From NCBI RefSeq assembly GCF_003315175.1, contig NZ_QNRQ01000013.1:62001-126000 (forward strand): a stretch of DNA of 64,000 nt, given 5' to 3'. This document shows, in pieces, positions 50,791-59,757 of the stretch. The DNA comes from Eoetvoesiella caeni (GTDB taxonomy: Bacteria > Pseudomonadota > Gammaproteobacteria > Burkholderiales > Burkholderiaceae_B). A program made the position numbers and the translations under genes. The first letter of the stretch is position 1; each line of letters starts with the position of its first letter. A model generated the notes under the pieces. That model did no database searches. It saw only the letters and a list, made by a program, of their open reading frames with translations, and was not told the DNA's origin.

Positions 50791-52008
50791 ATGCAAACCA
50801 ATCTTACGGACACGGTCAAGGCACTGGCGCGCGGCAAAGAGGCCGAAGCCATCCTGCGCTCTTGCGTACATTGCGGCTTTTGCAATGCCACCTGTCCCAC
50901 CTATCAAATCCTGGGCGACGAGCTCGACGGTCCGCGCGGCCGGATCTACCTGATCAAAAGTTTTCTGGAGGGAGAGCACGCAACCGAGAAGACGCAGTCG
51001 CACCTGGACCGCTGCCTAAGCTGCCGCAACTGCGAAACCACTTGTCCGTCCGGCGTGGATTTTCATTCCCTGCTGGATATCGGGCGCGAACAGATCGCAG
51101 CGCAAGTACGCCGGCCTTTCGGTCAACGCCTTTTGCGCGGTGGCCTGAGGCTGGTGATCCCCAGGCGCTCGGTCTTCGGCGCTCTGCTGAAAATAGGCCA
51201 GTCGGCCCGGCCCTGGCTGCCCAATACTGTGCAGCGCAAGATTCCGGCCAAGCCCGCAACGCCCAAGCCCAGGCCCGTCGCGCGGCATGCGCGGCGCATG
51301 CTGATGCTGGAGGGCTGCGTGCAGCCAAGCCTGTCGCCCAACACCAATGCGGCGGCGGCCCGCGTCCTGGATAAACTTGGGATTACAGTGGTCGATGCGC
51401 CGCGCGCCGGATGTTGCGGCGCGACGGACTACCACCTGGATGCCCAGGAAAAAGGCCTGGAACGTGCGCGCCGGAATATCGATGCGTGGTGGCCCGCCAT
51501 AGAAGCGGGAGCGCAGGCCATAGTCCAGACCGCCAGCGGCTGCGGGGCCTTTGTAAAGGAATACGGCAAACTGCTGCGTGGCGATCCCTTGTATGCGGAA
51601 AAAGCAAAGCGCGTCAGCGAACTGGCCGTGGACTTGGTTGAAGTTCTTGGCAGCGAACCGCTGCAAGCCCTGAACGCCAATATCGGCAAGACGGTGGCCT
51701 TTCATTGCCCCTGCACTATGCAGCACGCGCAGAAACTGGGAACCCTGGCCGAGCAGACGTTGCGGCGCCTGGGGTTTCACTTGAGTCCGGTAGCCGACGC
51801 CCACTTGTGCTGCGGCTCGGCTGGCACTTATTCCATCACCCAGCCTGCGCTTTCCCGCCAGCTGCGCGACAACAAGCTGGATGCCCTGGAGAGCGGCAAG
51901 CCCGACGTGATCGCCACCGCCAACATCGGCTGCCAGATGCACCTGGCCAGCGCAGGCCGCACGCCCGTGCGCCATTGGGTCGAGCTGCTTGATGAAGCCT
52001 TGTTGTAG
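50791..52008 (+). CDS. glcF: Glycolate oxidase iron-sulfur subunit GlcF
   Basis: 405 residues with two [4Fe-4S] motifs, CVHCGFCNATCP (25-36) and CLSCRNCETTCP (75-86), and two CCG domains (AGCCGATDYH and HLCCGSAGTYS). It passes electrons from the flavoprotein subunits to the quinone pool. It ends the glcDEF operon; glcG, malate synthase and permease genes are not present. Confidence 0.93.
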   Translation: MQTNLTDTVKALARGKEAEAILRSCVHCGFCNATCPTYQILGDELDGPRGRIYLIKSFLEGEHATEKTQSHLDRCLSCRNCETTCPSGVDFHSLLDIGREQIAAQVRRPFGQRLLRGGLRLVIPRRSVFGALLKIGQSARPWLPNTVQRKIPAKPATPKPRPVARHARRMLMLEGCVQPSLSPNTNAAAARVLDKLGITVVDAPRAGCCGATDYHLDAQEKGLERARRNIDAWWPAIEAGAQAIVQTASGCGAFVKEYGKLLRGDPLYAEKAKRVSELAVDLVEVLGSEPLQALNANIGKTVAFHCPCTMQHAQKLGTLAEQTLRRLGFHLSPVADAHLCCGSAGTYSITQPALSRQLRDNKLDALESGKPDVIATANIGCQMHLASAGRTPVRHWVELLDEALL

Positions 52009-52152
52009 GAGCAGGGTGGAGGGCGTGCCGTAGTCTATCTGGGAAGGGGCATCTTGGTTTAGTCGCAGCGCCATGGCCAGGGTGCAAGAGGGATAGCGAA
52101 AACGGGCACCGTGCCCGGCTTGTTTCGGCTGTCTCTGGCTCGGGGCCTTGGC

Positions 52153-52614
52153 TCACTGCCACTCGAACATCGCTCGGGTCGATCCTTTTGCGCCGACCTT
52201 GGCGCTGCGCGTTATGGTCTTGCCTTTGTAGGTGGCCGCTATCTTGTATTCGCCTGCCGGCAGCTTGGCCAGGAAGTAGGGGCCGTTGGACTGGGCCTGC
52301 AACACGGTGTCGCCTTTTTCATTGCGTATGACGACCTGCACGTCGGCGACGTAGGCGCCCGGTTCGGCTATGTTGGAGGCAAAAGTCAGGGCTAGCGGAT
52401 ACTGCGGCATCGCCTGCTTGAAGGCCGTCGACTCGTCGATGCCAATGCCGCCGCTTACATATTCGACCTGGTTGTAATGCTGGCTTGGCGGCAACTGGGC
52501 GTAGGCCGCGCCCGCGGCCAGTGCGCCGCCCAGCATCAGAAGGGCGGTTGCTGAAATCGAAGCCACTTTGCGGGAAGTCCACGTAGCGGCGGCACTAAAT
52601 ATGAAATCACGCAT
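52153..52614 (-). CDS. Exported protein with carboxypeptidase-regulatory-like beta domain
   Basis: 153 residues with an N-terminal signal (hydrophobic core TALLMLGGALAAGAAYA, cleavage near AYAQ, residue 40). The rest resembles a small Ig-like beta-sandwich: DVQVVIRNEKGDTVLQAQSNGPYF followed by LPAGEYKIAATYKGKTITR. Such domains occur in periplasmic or surface proteins with no set function. Stands alone between glcF and a divergent MFS gene. Confidence 0.75.
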   Translation of the reverse strand: MRDFIFSAAATWTSRKVASISATALLMLGGALAAGAAYAQLPPSQHYNQVEYVSGGIGIDESTAFKQAMPQYPLALTFASNIAEPGAYVADVQVVIRNEKGDTVLQAQSNGPYFLAKLPAGEYKIAATYKGKTITRSAKVGAKGSTRAMFEWQ

Positions 52615-52762
52615 GACGTATCTCCTTGTTGGAGCGCATTGCTTGATTTTATGCCTGTCGGGGCCGCTTTACCAACGGACGACTTTATGGCCGCCGTATG
52701 AGACGATTTGTGGCACACTGCGACTATAAAAACCCCACGGTGTTTAGCAGCCACTCAACGAT

Positions 52763-53992
52763 ATGCAGACAAATCCGCCCGAAGCCCAGCCGTCGTCCAC
52801 GTCCAATCCGCCACCTCGCAAAACCGCCGCCACATCCAGGCTGATCTTGGTTCTGGCGATTGTGTTCGTTGGCATGAATCTGCGGCCGGCGCTGCTTGCC
52901 GTGGGGCCGTTGATAGATTCCATCCAGCTTGGTCTGGACTTGTCGGCGGTGGCGCTTGGCGCGCTGATTACGCTGCCTGTTTTATGCTTTGGCGCGTTCG
53001 CGCCGCTGGCTCCCAGGCTTTTGCGCTACCAGTCGGCCGAGCGGCTGATACTGCTTAGCTTGTTGATACTGGTTGTTGGAATCGGCTTGCGCAGTATTTT
53101 GGGCGTATTCGGTTTGTTTGCCGGCACGCTGGTAGCGGGTTTCAGCATCAGCGTTGTCATGGTGCTCTTGCCCAGCATCATAAAAATGCACTTTCCGGTC
53201 CAGGCCGGAATAATGATGGGTTTGTATACGACGGCGTTGGCGTTGGGCGCCGCCATAGCCGCCGCTGTCACTGTGCCGCTGGCGCAGCTTCCGGGCAGCG
53301 ACTGGCGCTGGGCGCTTGCCTTCTGGCTGGCTCCGGTAATCATTGCGGCCGCGATATGGTGGCCGCAAACGGCAGGCGGCGAGCACCCGCGCAACCGTGT
53401 GCATGCGGCCGTGCCCAGGCTGCGCGGCAATTGGCTGGCATGGCAGGTGACTTTATTCATGGGCGCGCAGGGCGCCATCGCCTACTGCATATTCGGCTGG
53501 CTGCCGTTGATACTTATCGACCGCGGACTGACGCCTGTGAAGGCGGGATTCGTGCTGGCAGCCATGATGACGGTGCAACTTTCCACTTCCTTGGCCGGGC
53601 CATGGCTAGCCACTCGTGGCCGCGACCAGCGTCCGGCTATTTTGGCGATGATGATCCTGGTCTTTGTGGGGTTCATGGGAATGCTGTACGGAGAAATCAC
53701 GTCGGTGTACTGGTGGTCTACTATCTTCGGCCTGGGCTTTGGCGGCATGTTCAGCATAGCGATGGCCTTGCTGGTCTTGCGCTCGCCCAGTCCGCAGATT
53801 GCCGCCTCGTTGTCGGGCATGGCGCAAGGGGTCGGCTATACGCTTGCAGCCGTAGCGCCGCTTATTATCGGCGTGTTGCATGACTACACCGGCAATTGGA
53901 ACGCAGTAGCGGTGTTCTTCGTTCTGCTTATCTGCGGTGCCGCATGGTCGGGGCTGCTGGCGGGGCGATCGAAATATATCAAGGCCGACTAA
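52763..53992 (+). CDS. MFS transporter, CynX/NimT-like
   Basis: 409 residues with a proline-rich cytoplasmic N-terminus (about 25 residues), then twelve hydrophobic segments. The opening FVGMNLRPALLAVGPLIDSI is the hallmark of the CynX/NimT (cyanate, 2-nitroimidazole) family. Substrate unknown. No regulator is adjacent and the 149-bp upstream spacer shows no clear operator. Confidence 0.87.
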   Translation: MQTNPPEAQPSSTSNPPPRKTAATSRLILVLAIVFVGMNLRPALLAVGPLIDSIQLGLDLSAVALGALITLPVLCFGAFAPLAPRLLRYQSAERLILLSLLILVVGIGLRSILGVFGLFAGTLVAGFSISVVMVLLPSIIKMHFPVQAGIMMGLYTTALALGAAIAAAVTVPLAQLPGSDWRWALAFWLAPVIIAAAIWWPQTAGGEHPRNRVHAAVPRLRGNWLAWQVTLFMGAQGAIAYCIFGWLPLILIDRGLTPVKAGFVLAAMMTVQLSTSLAGPWLATRGRDQRPAILAMMILVFVGFMGMLYGEITSVYWWSTIFGLGFGGMFSIAMALLVLRSPSPQIAASLSGMAQGVGYTLAAVAPLIIGVLHDYTGNWNAVAVFFVLLICGAAWSGLLAGRSKYIKAD

Positions 53993-54104
53993 GGCTGCAA
54001 TCCCGCGGAACCAACCTTGTATGGGCGGCGAGGCCTTGATGCGTGAGTGCGGTGTGGCAAACTATGCTGCGGGTACACAACTTTTGAAGAAAGGAACCTA
54101 TTAG

Positions 54105-54638
54105 ATGAGCTTGAGAGATTCCAACGAACGCTATGGCACGGTCAGCCGTTGTTTGCATTGGGGTATGACCTTGCTGATAGCCTGGCAGTTCGCGACGGCC
54201 GCCGCAAGGGTGCTGGCCGAAGATTCGCCGCTGGACGAGTTCCTTTGGGCCACGCATAAACCTCTGGGCTTGCTGCTTCTGTCGCTTGTCATCATCCGCG
54301 CTCTTTGGTTTTTTTCCAACTCCGGCAATCGGCCTGGGTCGTTGAGTACGGCGGCCAAGGTCGGGCATCTGGCCATGTACGCTTTGATTTTCATCATTCC
54401 GATACTGGCGCTGGTCAGGCAATATGGTTCCGGGAAGGCGTTCTCGCCCTTCGGCTTGCCGCTTATGTCCGGCTTCGAGGGTGGCAAGATCGAATGGCTG
54501 ATGGCGCCGGCCAATCTTTTCCATGGGTGGCTCGGATGGCTTCTGCTTGCGACCATAGTGGGCCATATCGTCATGGCCATAGTCCACCGCCGACGTCCTG
54601 GCGACGAGGACGTGCTGCGTCGCATGATCGGCGGCTAG
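54105..54638 (+). CDS. Cytochrome b561 family protein
   Basis: 177 residues, four hydrophobic helices, and histidines placed for two b-haems: CLHWGM (first helix), ATHKPLG (second), KVGHLAMY (third) and FHGWLGW and VGHIVM (fourth). It probably moves electrons from the quinol pool across the inner membrane, in the way of CybB superoxide-quinone reductase. AAGGAA precedes the start. Confidence 0.88.
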   Translation: MSLRDSNERYGTVSRCLHWGMTLLIAWQFATAAARVLAEDSPLDEFLWATHKPLGLLLLSLVIIRALWFFSNSGNRPGSLSTAAKVGHLAMYALIFIIPILALVRQYGSGKAFSPFGLPLMSGFEGGKIEWLMAPANLFHGWLGWLLLATIVGHIVMAIVHRRRPGDEDVLRRMIGG

Positions 54639-54663
54639 ACGAAGCTGGCTGGGCTTTAGCGAC

Positions 54664-55551
54664 TCAAATCCACGCCAGCGTCGCCCACACTACCAGCGGT
54701 ATCGTCAGCACAGAGATCAGGTTGCCCAACAGGACTACGTTGGCGACGGTTCTGGGCTCGACGTTGTACTGCTCGCATAATAAATAATTGAGCACCGCCG
54801 GCGGCAGCATGGCCGACAGCACGACCAGGCGCGCCCATTCGGGCGTCAGGGGCAACAGCCACAAGACCAGCGGCAGTGTCAACGCGGCGACAAGCAGATA
54901 CAGCAGATTGATGCGCAAGGCCGGCCCTATCCCTGCAAGGCGGTCGCGCGACATGCGCACGCCCAGGCTGAACAACATAAGCGGAATGGCGATTTGGCCG
55001 GCCAGGTCGGCCGTGGTGCGAACGAATGGCGGCAGGTAGTCGCGGTAAGGCGCCACCAGCAGGCCCAGCAGGGCAGCCCAGACATTGGGATTGCGCAGCC
55101 ACAGCCAACGGCTGCTGCGGCGCGACAGCAGGAATAGCCCGAGCGAAAACTGCAGGACATTCGACAGCACGAACAGCACAATAATGGCGCCTAGCTGGCT
55201 CTTGCCGTAGGCCAGCATCATCAAGGGTATGCCCACATTGCCTGTATTGCGGAACATGCCGGGCACGGTCAATGCCGCGCGCGGCATTTTGAAGAACGGG
55301 CTGAGCAGGCCCAGCAACAAGCCCGGGACGATGATGATCAGCACACCCGCAACGGCCAAGGGCCAGCTCTGGACCAGGTCGACCGGGTATTCGATCATGA
55401 CCGATAGCACCAGCGCAGGACAGAACACCATGACATTGGCATGGTTTACAAAGCTCATGTCGGGTTCATAACCTTGCCTGCGGCCAAACAGAAATCCAAT
55501 GCCCGCCATGGCGATGACAGGCAGGACAATGTTCAACAGGGTAAGCAGCAT
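54664..55551 (-). CDS. AEC family transporter (auxin-efflux-carrier type permease)
   Basis: 295 residues with about ten hydrophobic segments. Signature stretches are AGIGFLFGRR near the N-terminus, FRNTGNVGIPLMMLAYG (about 100-116) and a C-terminal ICEQY-like LLCEQYNVEP. AEC carriers export or import organic acids such as malate or malonate. Convergent with the cytochrome gene and divergent from the next MFS gene. Confidence 0.86.
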   Translation of the reverse strand: MLLTLLNIVLPVIAMAGIGFLFGRRQGYEPDMSFVNHANVMVFCPALVLSVMIEYPVDLVQSWPLAVAGVLIIIVPGLLLGLLSPFFKMPRAALTVPGMFRNTGNVGIPLMMLAYGKSQLGAIIVLFVLSNVLQFSLGLFLLSRRSSRWLWLRNPNVWAALLGLLVAPYRDYLPPFVRTTADLAGQIAIPLMLFSLGVRMSRDRLAGIGPALRINLLYLLVAALTLPLVLWLLPLTPEWARLVVLSAMLPPAVLNYLLCEQYNVEPRTVANVVLLGNLISVLTIPLVVWATLAWI

Positions 55552-55685
55552 GGCAACGCATCCGGTCCGGGAAGCAAAACGAAAAGTGTACAGCAGCGGA
55601 AGCGGGGCTTCGGCAGGGGCGAGCGGCCGTCGGCATGGCGGGCCTGTTCTTGCCCCGGCGCCGTTTGCTAATATGGCGAAAAATA

Positions 55686-57215
55686 ATGGCAGACATCATG
55701 AACCAAAGTCAGACCCCAGACTCAACAGAAACCGACGATCGGGCTGTGCCCGCCCATCGCGGATGGATACTGGCGGCGCTGATGCTCACCATGACGCTGG
55801 CTGCGATGGACATCGCCATCGTGGCAACCGCCGTTCCGCAAATCGTCGGCGACCTGGGCGGCTTTAACCGGTTCAGCTGGTTGTTTTCCATTTATCTGCT
55901 GGCCCAGACCGTCACCATTCCTATTTATGGCAAATTGGCCGACATGTACGGCCGCAAACCAGTCCTTATCGGCGGCACTTTGCTATTTCTTGCCGGGTCC
56001 GCTTTGTGCGCCGTTGCGTGGGCCATGATTCCGCTAATTATTTTCCGGGGGCTGCAAGGCCTGGGGGCTGGCTCCATCATGGCCACGGTGAACACCCTTG
56101 CTGGCGATCTGTATTCAGTGCGCGAGCGGGCCCGCGTGCAGGGCTGGCTGTCCAGCGTCTGGGGGGTGGCCGCCATCTTGGGGCCTACCCTGGGCGGCGC
56201 ATTTGCGGAGTACGCCACTTGGCATTGGGTTTTTCTTATTAATCTTCCCATCGGCGCCGCTGCGCTGGTGCTGATCAGCCGGTATCTGCATGAGCAGGTT
56301 GCCGAACATCGCCATGCCATCGATTATCCAGGCGCCATACTCATGATGCTGGCGGGATCCGCCGTAGTATTCGCCCTGTTGCAGGGCGGCAATTCATGGG
56401 CCTGGTCGTCATGGCAAAGCCTAAGCGCTTTTGGCGCGGCCGCGTTGCTGGTCGCAGCGACAGTCTGGCGCGAAAACGTTGCGGCCGAACCCATCATGCC
56501 TGGATGGGTCTGGCGCCGCAGGGCCTTGCTGGGCTCCAACCTGGGCGCGGTCGGCATGGGCTTGGTCATGATGGCCCCGAACAGCTATTTGCCGGTGTTC
56601 GCGCAGTCGGTACTGGGGCTTGAGGCCATTTCGGCCGGCCTGGTCCTGGCCAGCATGAGCGTGGGCTGGGTAGCGGCTTCGTCGTATTCGGGCGGTTTGT
56701 ACTTGCGCATCGGCTTTCGCGATACGGCACTGATCGGAGCCTTGCTGATGATTGCAGGCGTCGTGGGCTTTACCATGCTGCCCAGCGCTCCGTCCGTCTG
56801 GCTGGTGATCGCCGACCAGATACTGATAGGCGCGGGCTTTGGCATGGTATCGACGCCCTTGATGGTTGGGGTGCAATCCATAGTGCCCTGGCACGAACGG
56901 GGCGTGGCCACCAGCGCCAATATGTGGTCGCGCTATCTGGGCCAAAGTCTGGGCGCGGCCATGGTCGGCGCCATCTTCAACACAACCATGCGTAGCGAGC
57001 TGCACAACGCGCCGTCGGGTCTGGCCGGCAAACTGCCTCACGTGGACGACGTCATCGGCGTTTTGCAAGCCAATACTTTAGGCGCTGCGGGGCAGAACTA
57101 CCTGACCTCCGCGTTCGATCTTGCCACCCATCATGTCTACCAGGGCATGACGTGGATTGCGGTGCTTACTTTTTTGCTGGTGCTGTTCATCGTTCCGCGC
57201 AAAAGCGCCGCTTGA
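55686..57215 (+). CDS. MFS drug-type exporter, DHA2 family (EmrB-like)
   Basis: About 509 residues. The start at 55686 or 55698 is preferred over 55635, which sits in the adjacent spacer. It has fourteen predicted hydrophobic segments, motif A GKLADMYGRKPV, motif C-like AAILGPTLGGAFAE and an acidic residue in helix 1 (AAMDIAIVATAVPQI). This family extrudes drugs or aromatic compounds by proton antiport. No membrane-fusion partner lies beside it. Confidence 0.87.
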   Translation: MADIMNQSQTPDSTETDDRAVPAHRGWILAALMLTMTLAAMDIAIVATAVPQIVGDLGGFNRFSWLFSIYLLAQTVTIPIYGKLADMYGRKPVLIGGTLLFLAGSALCAVAWAMIPLIIFRGLQGLGAGSIMATVNTLAGDLYSVRERARVQGWLSSVWGVAAILGPTLGGAFAEYATWHWVFLINLPIGAAALVLISRYLHEQVAEHRHAIDYPGAILMMLAGSAVVFALLQGGNSWAWSSWQSLSAFGAAALLVAATVWRENVAAEPIMPGWVWRRRALLGSNLGAVGMGLVMMAPNSYLPVFAQSVLGLEAISAGLVLASMSVGWVAASSYSGGLYLRIGFRDTALIGALLMIAGVVGFTMLPSAPSVWLVIADQILIGAGFGMVSTPLMVGVQSIVPWHERGVATSANMWSRYLGQSLGAAMVGAIFNTTMRSELHNAPSGLAGKLPHVDDVIGVLQANTLGAAGQNYLTSAFDLATHHVYQGMTWIAVLTFLLVLFIVPRKSAA

Positions 57216-57437
57216 ACGCCAGAGGGCGCTTTGGGCCGCCGCCGGCCGCCCGGTCCCGGGCATGCGTCAGGCAAAACTTCAAGCCTCGCTGCAATGGCGA
57301 AACTTCTTCGGCCGCGGCCAAATGTCAAGAAGTGTAAAAGTTTAGTTCCCCGCGCCAGAGAAAATCTGTTACGCTTTTGGACGACTTGAACGGCGACTTA
57401 GCAGTTGTGCCGCGATGCCGCCATACTGGAGATAATT

Positions 57438-59633
57438 TTGAAGAAGACAGTTCCAGCTTTTTGGGCGGCGGGTTTGGCTGCTCTCGTTCTTGGGGGGTGC
57501 GATAGCGGTGGGGGGGACTCCCGCGACAGTGCCCAAGGGCCCAATATCTTGTTCGTCATCATGGACGACGTCGGCATCGACCAGATGAAGGTCTTCGGCT
57601 ATGGCGGCGACATGTATCCCATTCTGCCGAATATAAACGCCGTCGCCCACGCCGGCGTACGCTTTCGCAATACATGGTCCATGCCCGAATGCTCTCCCGG
57701 CCGCGCGGCCATGTTTGTCGGCCGGTATCCGTTGCGCACTGGAATCAATCAGGCAATCGGCCCCCAGGACCTTGCCACGGCTCATTTATCGCCATACGAC
57801 ATCACCGCGCCCAAGCTGCTGAAGCGGGCCGGGTACGAAAGCGGGCTGTTCGGCAAGTTCCACCTGGGCGGGCCGGAGAATAACCAGGCCAAAGATTCCA
57901 TGCCCAGCGTGCTTGGGTGGGATTACTTCTACGGCTGGGTTGGCGGGCTGCCCGGCTCGAACGACAAGACGGTGGGCGGATACGATAAGGCCGGCACGCA
58001 CATGTGCGGTTTCATCCCCGGCCCCAAACTGGGTGGCACCGAAACCGGCGCTTGCTATCAGGCCAATGGCAGTTGCACGGACATGACGCGCACATCGCTT
58101 GCCGAGGACGTGGTAGGCGTGCAATGCATCGAGAAAGGCGGTCTTCTGGTTCCCAACGAGACTTGCAGCACGACGTTGCCGTCGTATCTTAATTTCAATA
58201 TCGAGAACGCCTACTACGTCTCGCCACTGGTAATCATCAAGGACGGCCAGACTGAAATTGTGAAGCTGTCGGACCCACGAGCCCGCGGTTATCGCACTAC
58301 CATCGAAACCGATGCCGCCATCGACTGGATCAAGTCCCGCCCGGCGGGCAAGCCCTGGATGGCCACAGTCAGCTACAGTTCGGCACATACGCCCTGGCAA
58401 CAGCCCCCCAAACGGCTGGTGCCGCTGCCGCCCAAGGGCATAAGTCCGCTGGATGAACTGAGTTGCACCAGCGCGCAGGGCGGCCCCTTAGACCAGCGCA
58501 TCATCCAGGACCGCATGATCGAGGCCATGGACACAGAGTTCGGCCGCCTGCTGGTCAAGACCGGCATTGCCAAGTACAACGAAGACGGCAGCCTGAACTA
58601 CGATCCCAAAGCATCGAATACCGTCATCGCCATTGTCGGCGACAACGGTTCTTTGGCGGCCGCAGTCAAACTGCCTTTCGATCCTTCGCGGGCCAAGGGT
58701 TCGGCATACCAGACCGGCGTGTGGGACCCGCTGATCATTGCCGGTCCGCAGGTTATCCAGCCAGATCGTGAAGTCGACCATATGGTCAACATGGTCGACC
58801 TGTTCCAGTTCTTTGGCGAACTGGCTGGCCTGGACGCGCATAAAGAAGTGCCGCATACCATCGATTCGGTCGGCATTTTGCCTTACCTGACCGATCCTGG
58901 CCAGGGCAGCCTGCGTACCATCAACTTCACCATGGGCGGCCTGAACGAGCAGGCCAACGGCGGGCGAAACGGGCCTTGCGTGATGAGCACGGCGTGCACG
59001 GTCATCCCGACATCCAAAAGCGTATGCGAAGACAACCTGGGCATATATTGGGGCAAGGACTACACCGATGCGTCGGTGATACCCACCACTCCTCCCGGCG
59101 CGGGCTACGCAACATGCGCCGATGTAAACCAGGCGCGCTACAACGCAACTCCCCGCCAGGACCACCTTAACCTGGTGCCCGAGTCGTCCGTGGCCATTCG
59201 TAACGACCGCTACAAGCTGGTGCTCAATACCAGCGTGGACTTCGACCCGGCCTCCGGCGGCCAGAAGAAAATCACCAGCGAAGAGCTGTACGAAGTCAAC
59301 CAAGTTGCGCCAACGCCGCTGCTTGATACGTCGGACCGCAACCTGCTGCCTGCCGCGAACGCCCAGATTGAGGCCATCCGCAAAGACTTGCGCGCCAAGC
59401 TCGACGACATGCTGGCTTCCAATCCCCCTTGCCCGGGCGACGGCAACATCGACGGCGTCGTCAACGCGCAAGACCTGAACAACTGGAGGAAAATCGCGCA
59501 CGACTGGGGCTTGTCCAGCGTCTACGACTTCCTGACCCCCGAATATCGTGACGGCATAACCGACACGAAGGACGAGGCAGTCATTCAGGCCAACATGAAC
59601 AAAACCTGCGCACGCACCTACAGTCTGTATTGA
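57438..59633 (+). CDS. Sulfatase-family lipoprotein with dockerin-like C-terminal repeats
   Basis: A TTG start at 57438 with GGAGATAATT upstream gives a lipoprotein signal (lipobox LGGC, Cys21); the longer frame starts at 57405. The 731-residue protein has the sulfatase fold: NILFVIMDDVGIDQM with metal-binding Asp43/Asp44 and the formylglycine motif CSPGR (Cys85). The C-terminal 68 residues hold two EF-hand/dockerin-like repeats (GDGNIDGVVNAQDLNNW and DGITDTKDEAVIQANMNKTC). Cysteine pairs in the middle may stabilise it outside the cytoplasm. Substrate unknown; arylsulfatase or a phosphonate/ester hydrolase are possible. Confidence 0.85.
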   Translation: MKKTVPAFWAAGLAALVLGGCDSGGGDSRDSAQGPNILFVIMDDVGIDQMKVFGYGGDMYPILPNINAVAHAGVRFRNTWSMPECSPGRAAMFVGRYPLRTGINQAIGPQDLATAHLSPYDITAPKLLKRAGYESGLFGKFHLGGPENNQAKDSMPSVLGWDYFYGWVGGLPGSNDKTVGGYDKAGTHMCGFIPGPKLGGTETGACYQANGSCTDMTRTSLAEDVVGVQCIEKGGLLVPNETCSTTLPSYLNFNIENAYYVSPLVIIKDGQTEIVKLSDPRARGYRTTIETDAAIDWIKSRPAGKPWMATVSYSSAHTPWQQPPKRLVPLPPKGISPLDELSCTSAQGGPLDQRIIQDRMIEAMDTEFGRLLVKTGIAKYNEDGSLNYDPKASNTVIAIVGDNGSLAAAVKLPFDPSRAKGSAYQTGVWDPLIIAGPQVIQPDREVDHMVNMVDLFQFFGELAGLDAHKEVPHTIDSVGILPYLTDPGQGSLRTINFTMGGLNEQANGGRNGPCVMSTACTVIPTSKSVCEDNLGIYWGKDYTDASVIPTTPPGAGYATCADVNQARYNATPRQDHLNLVPESSVAIRNDRYKLVLNTSVDFDPASGGQKKITSEELYEVNQVAPTPLLDTSDRNLLPAANAQIEAIRKDLRAKLDDMLASNPPCPGDGNIDGVVNAQDLNNWRKIAHDWGLSSVYDFLTPEYRDGITDTKDEAVIQANMNKTCARTYSLY

Positions 59634-59641
59634 TGGTGAAG

Positions 59642-59675
59642 TCCAAAGGCCGGCCGATTCCCGGCGGCCTTTGGA
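59642..59675 (+). terminator. Hairpin after sulfatase gene
   Basis: TCCAAAGGCC (59642-59651) pairs perfectly with GGCCTTTGGA (59666-59675), with further G/C inside. It lies between convergent genes. No T-run follows, so it may be bidirectional. Confidence 0.5.
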
Positions 59676-59757
59676 ACTTGCGCAGCTTCATGGCATGGCG
59701 ATAATGGTCTCTGAGCAAGCTTGCTTGCAGCCAACATGCCGGTGAACAGCTCCACGC

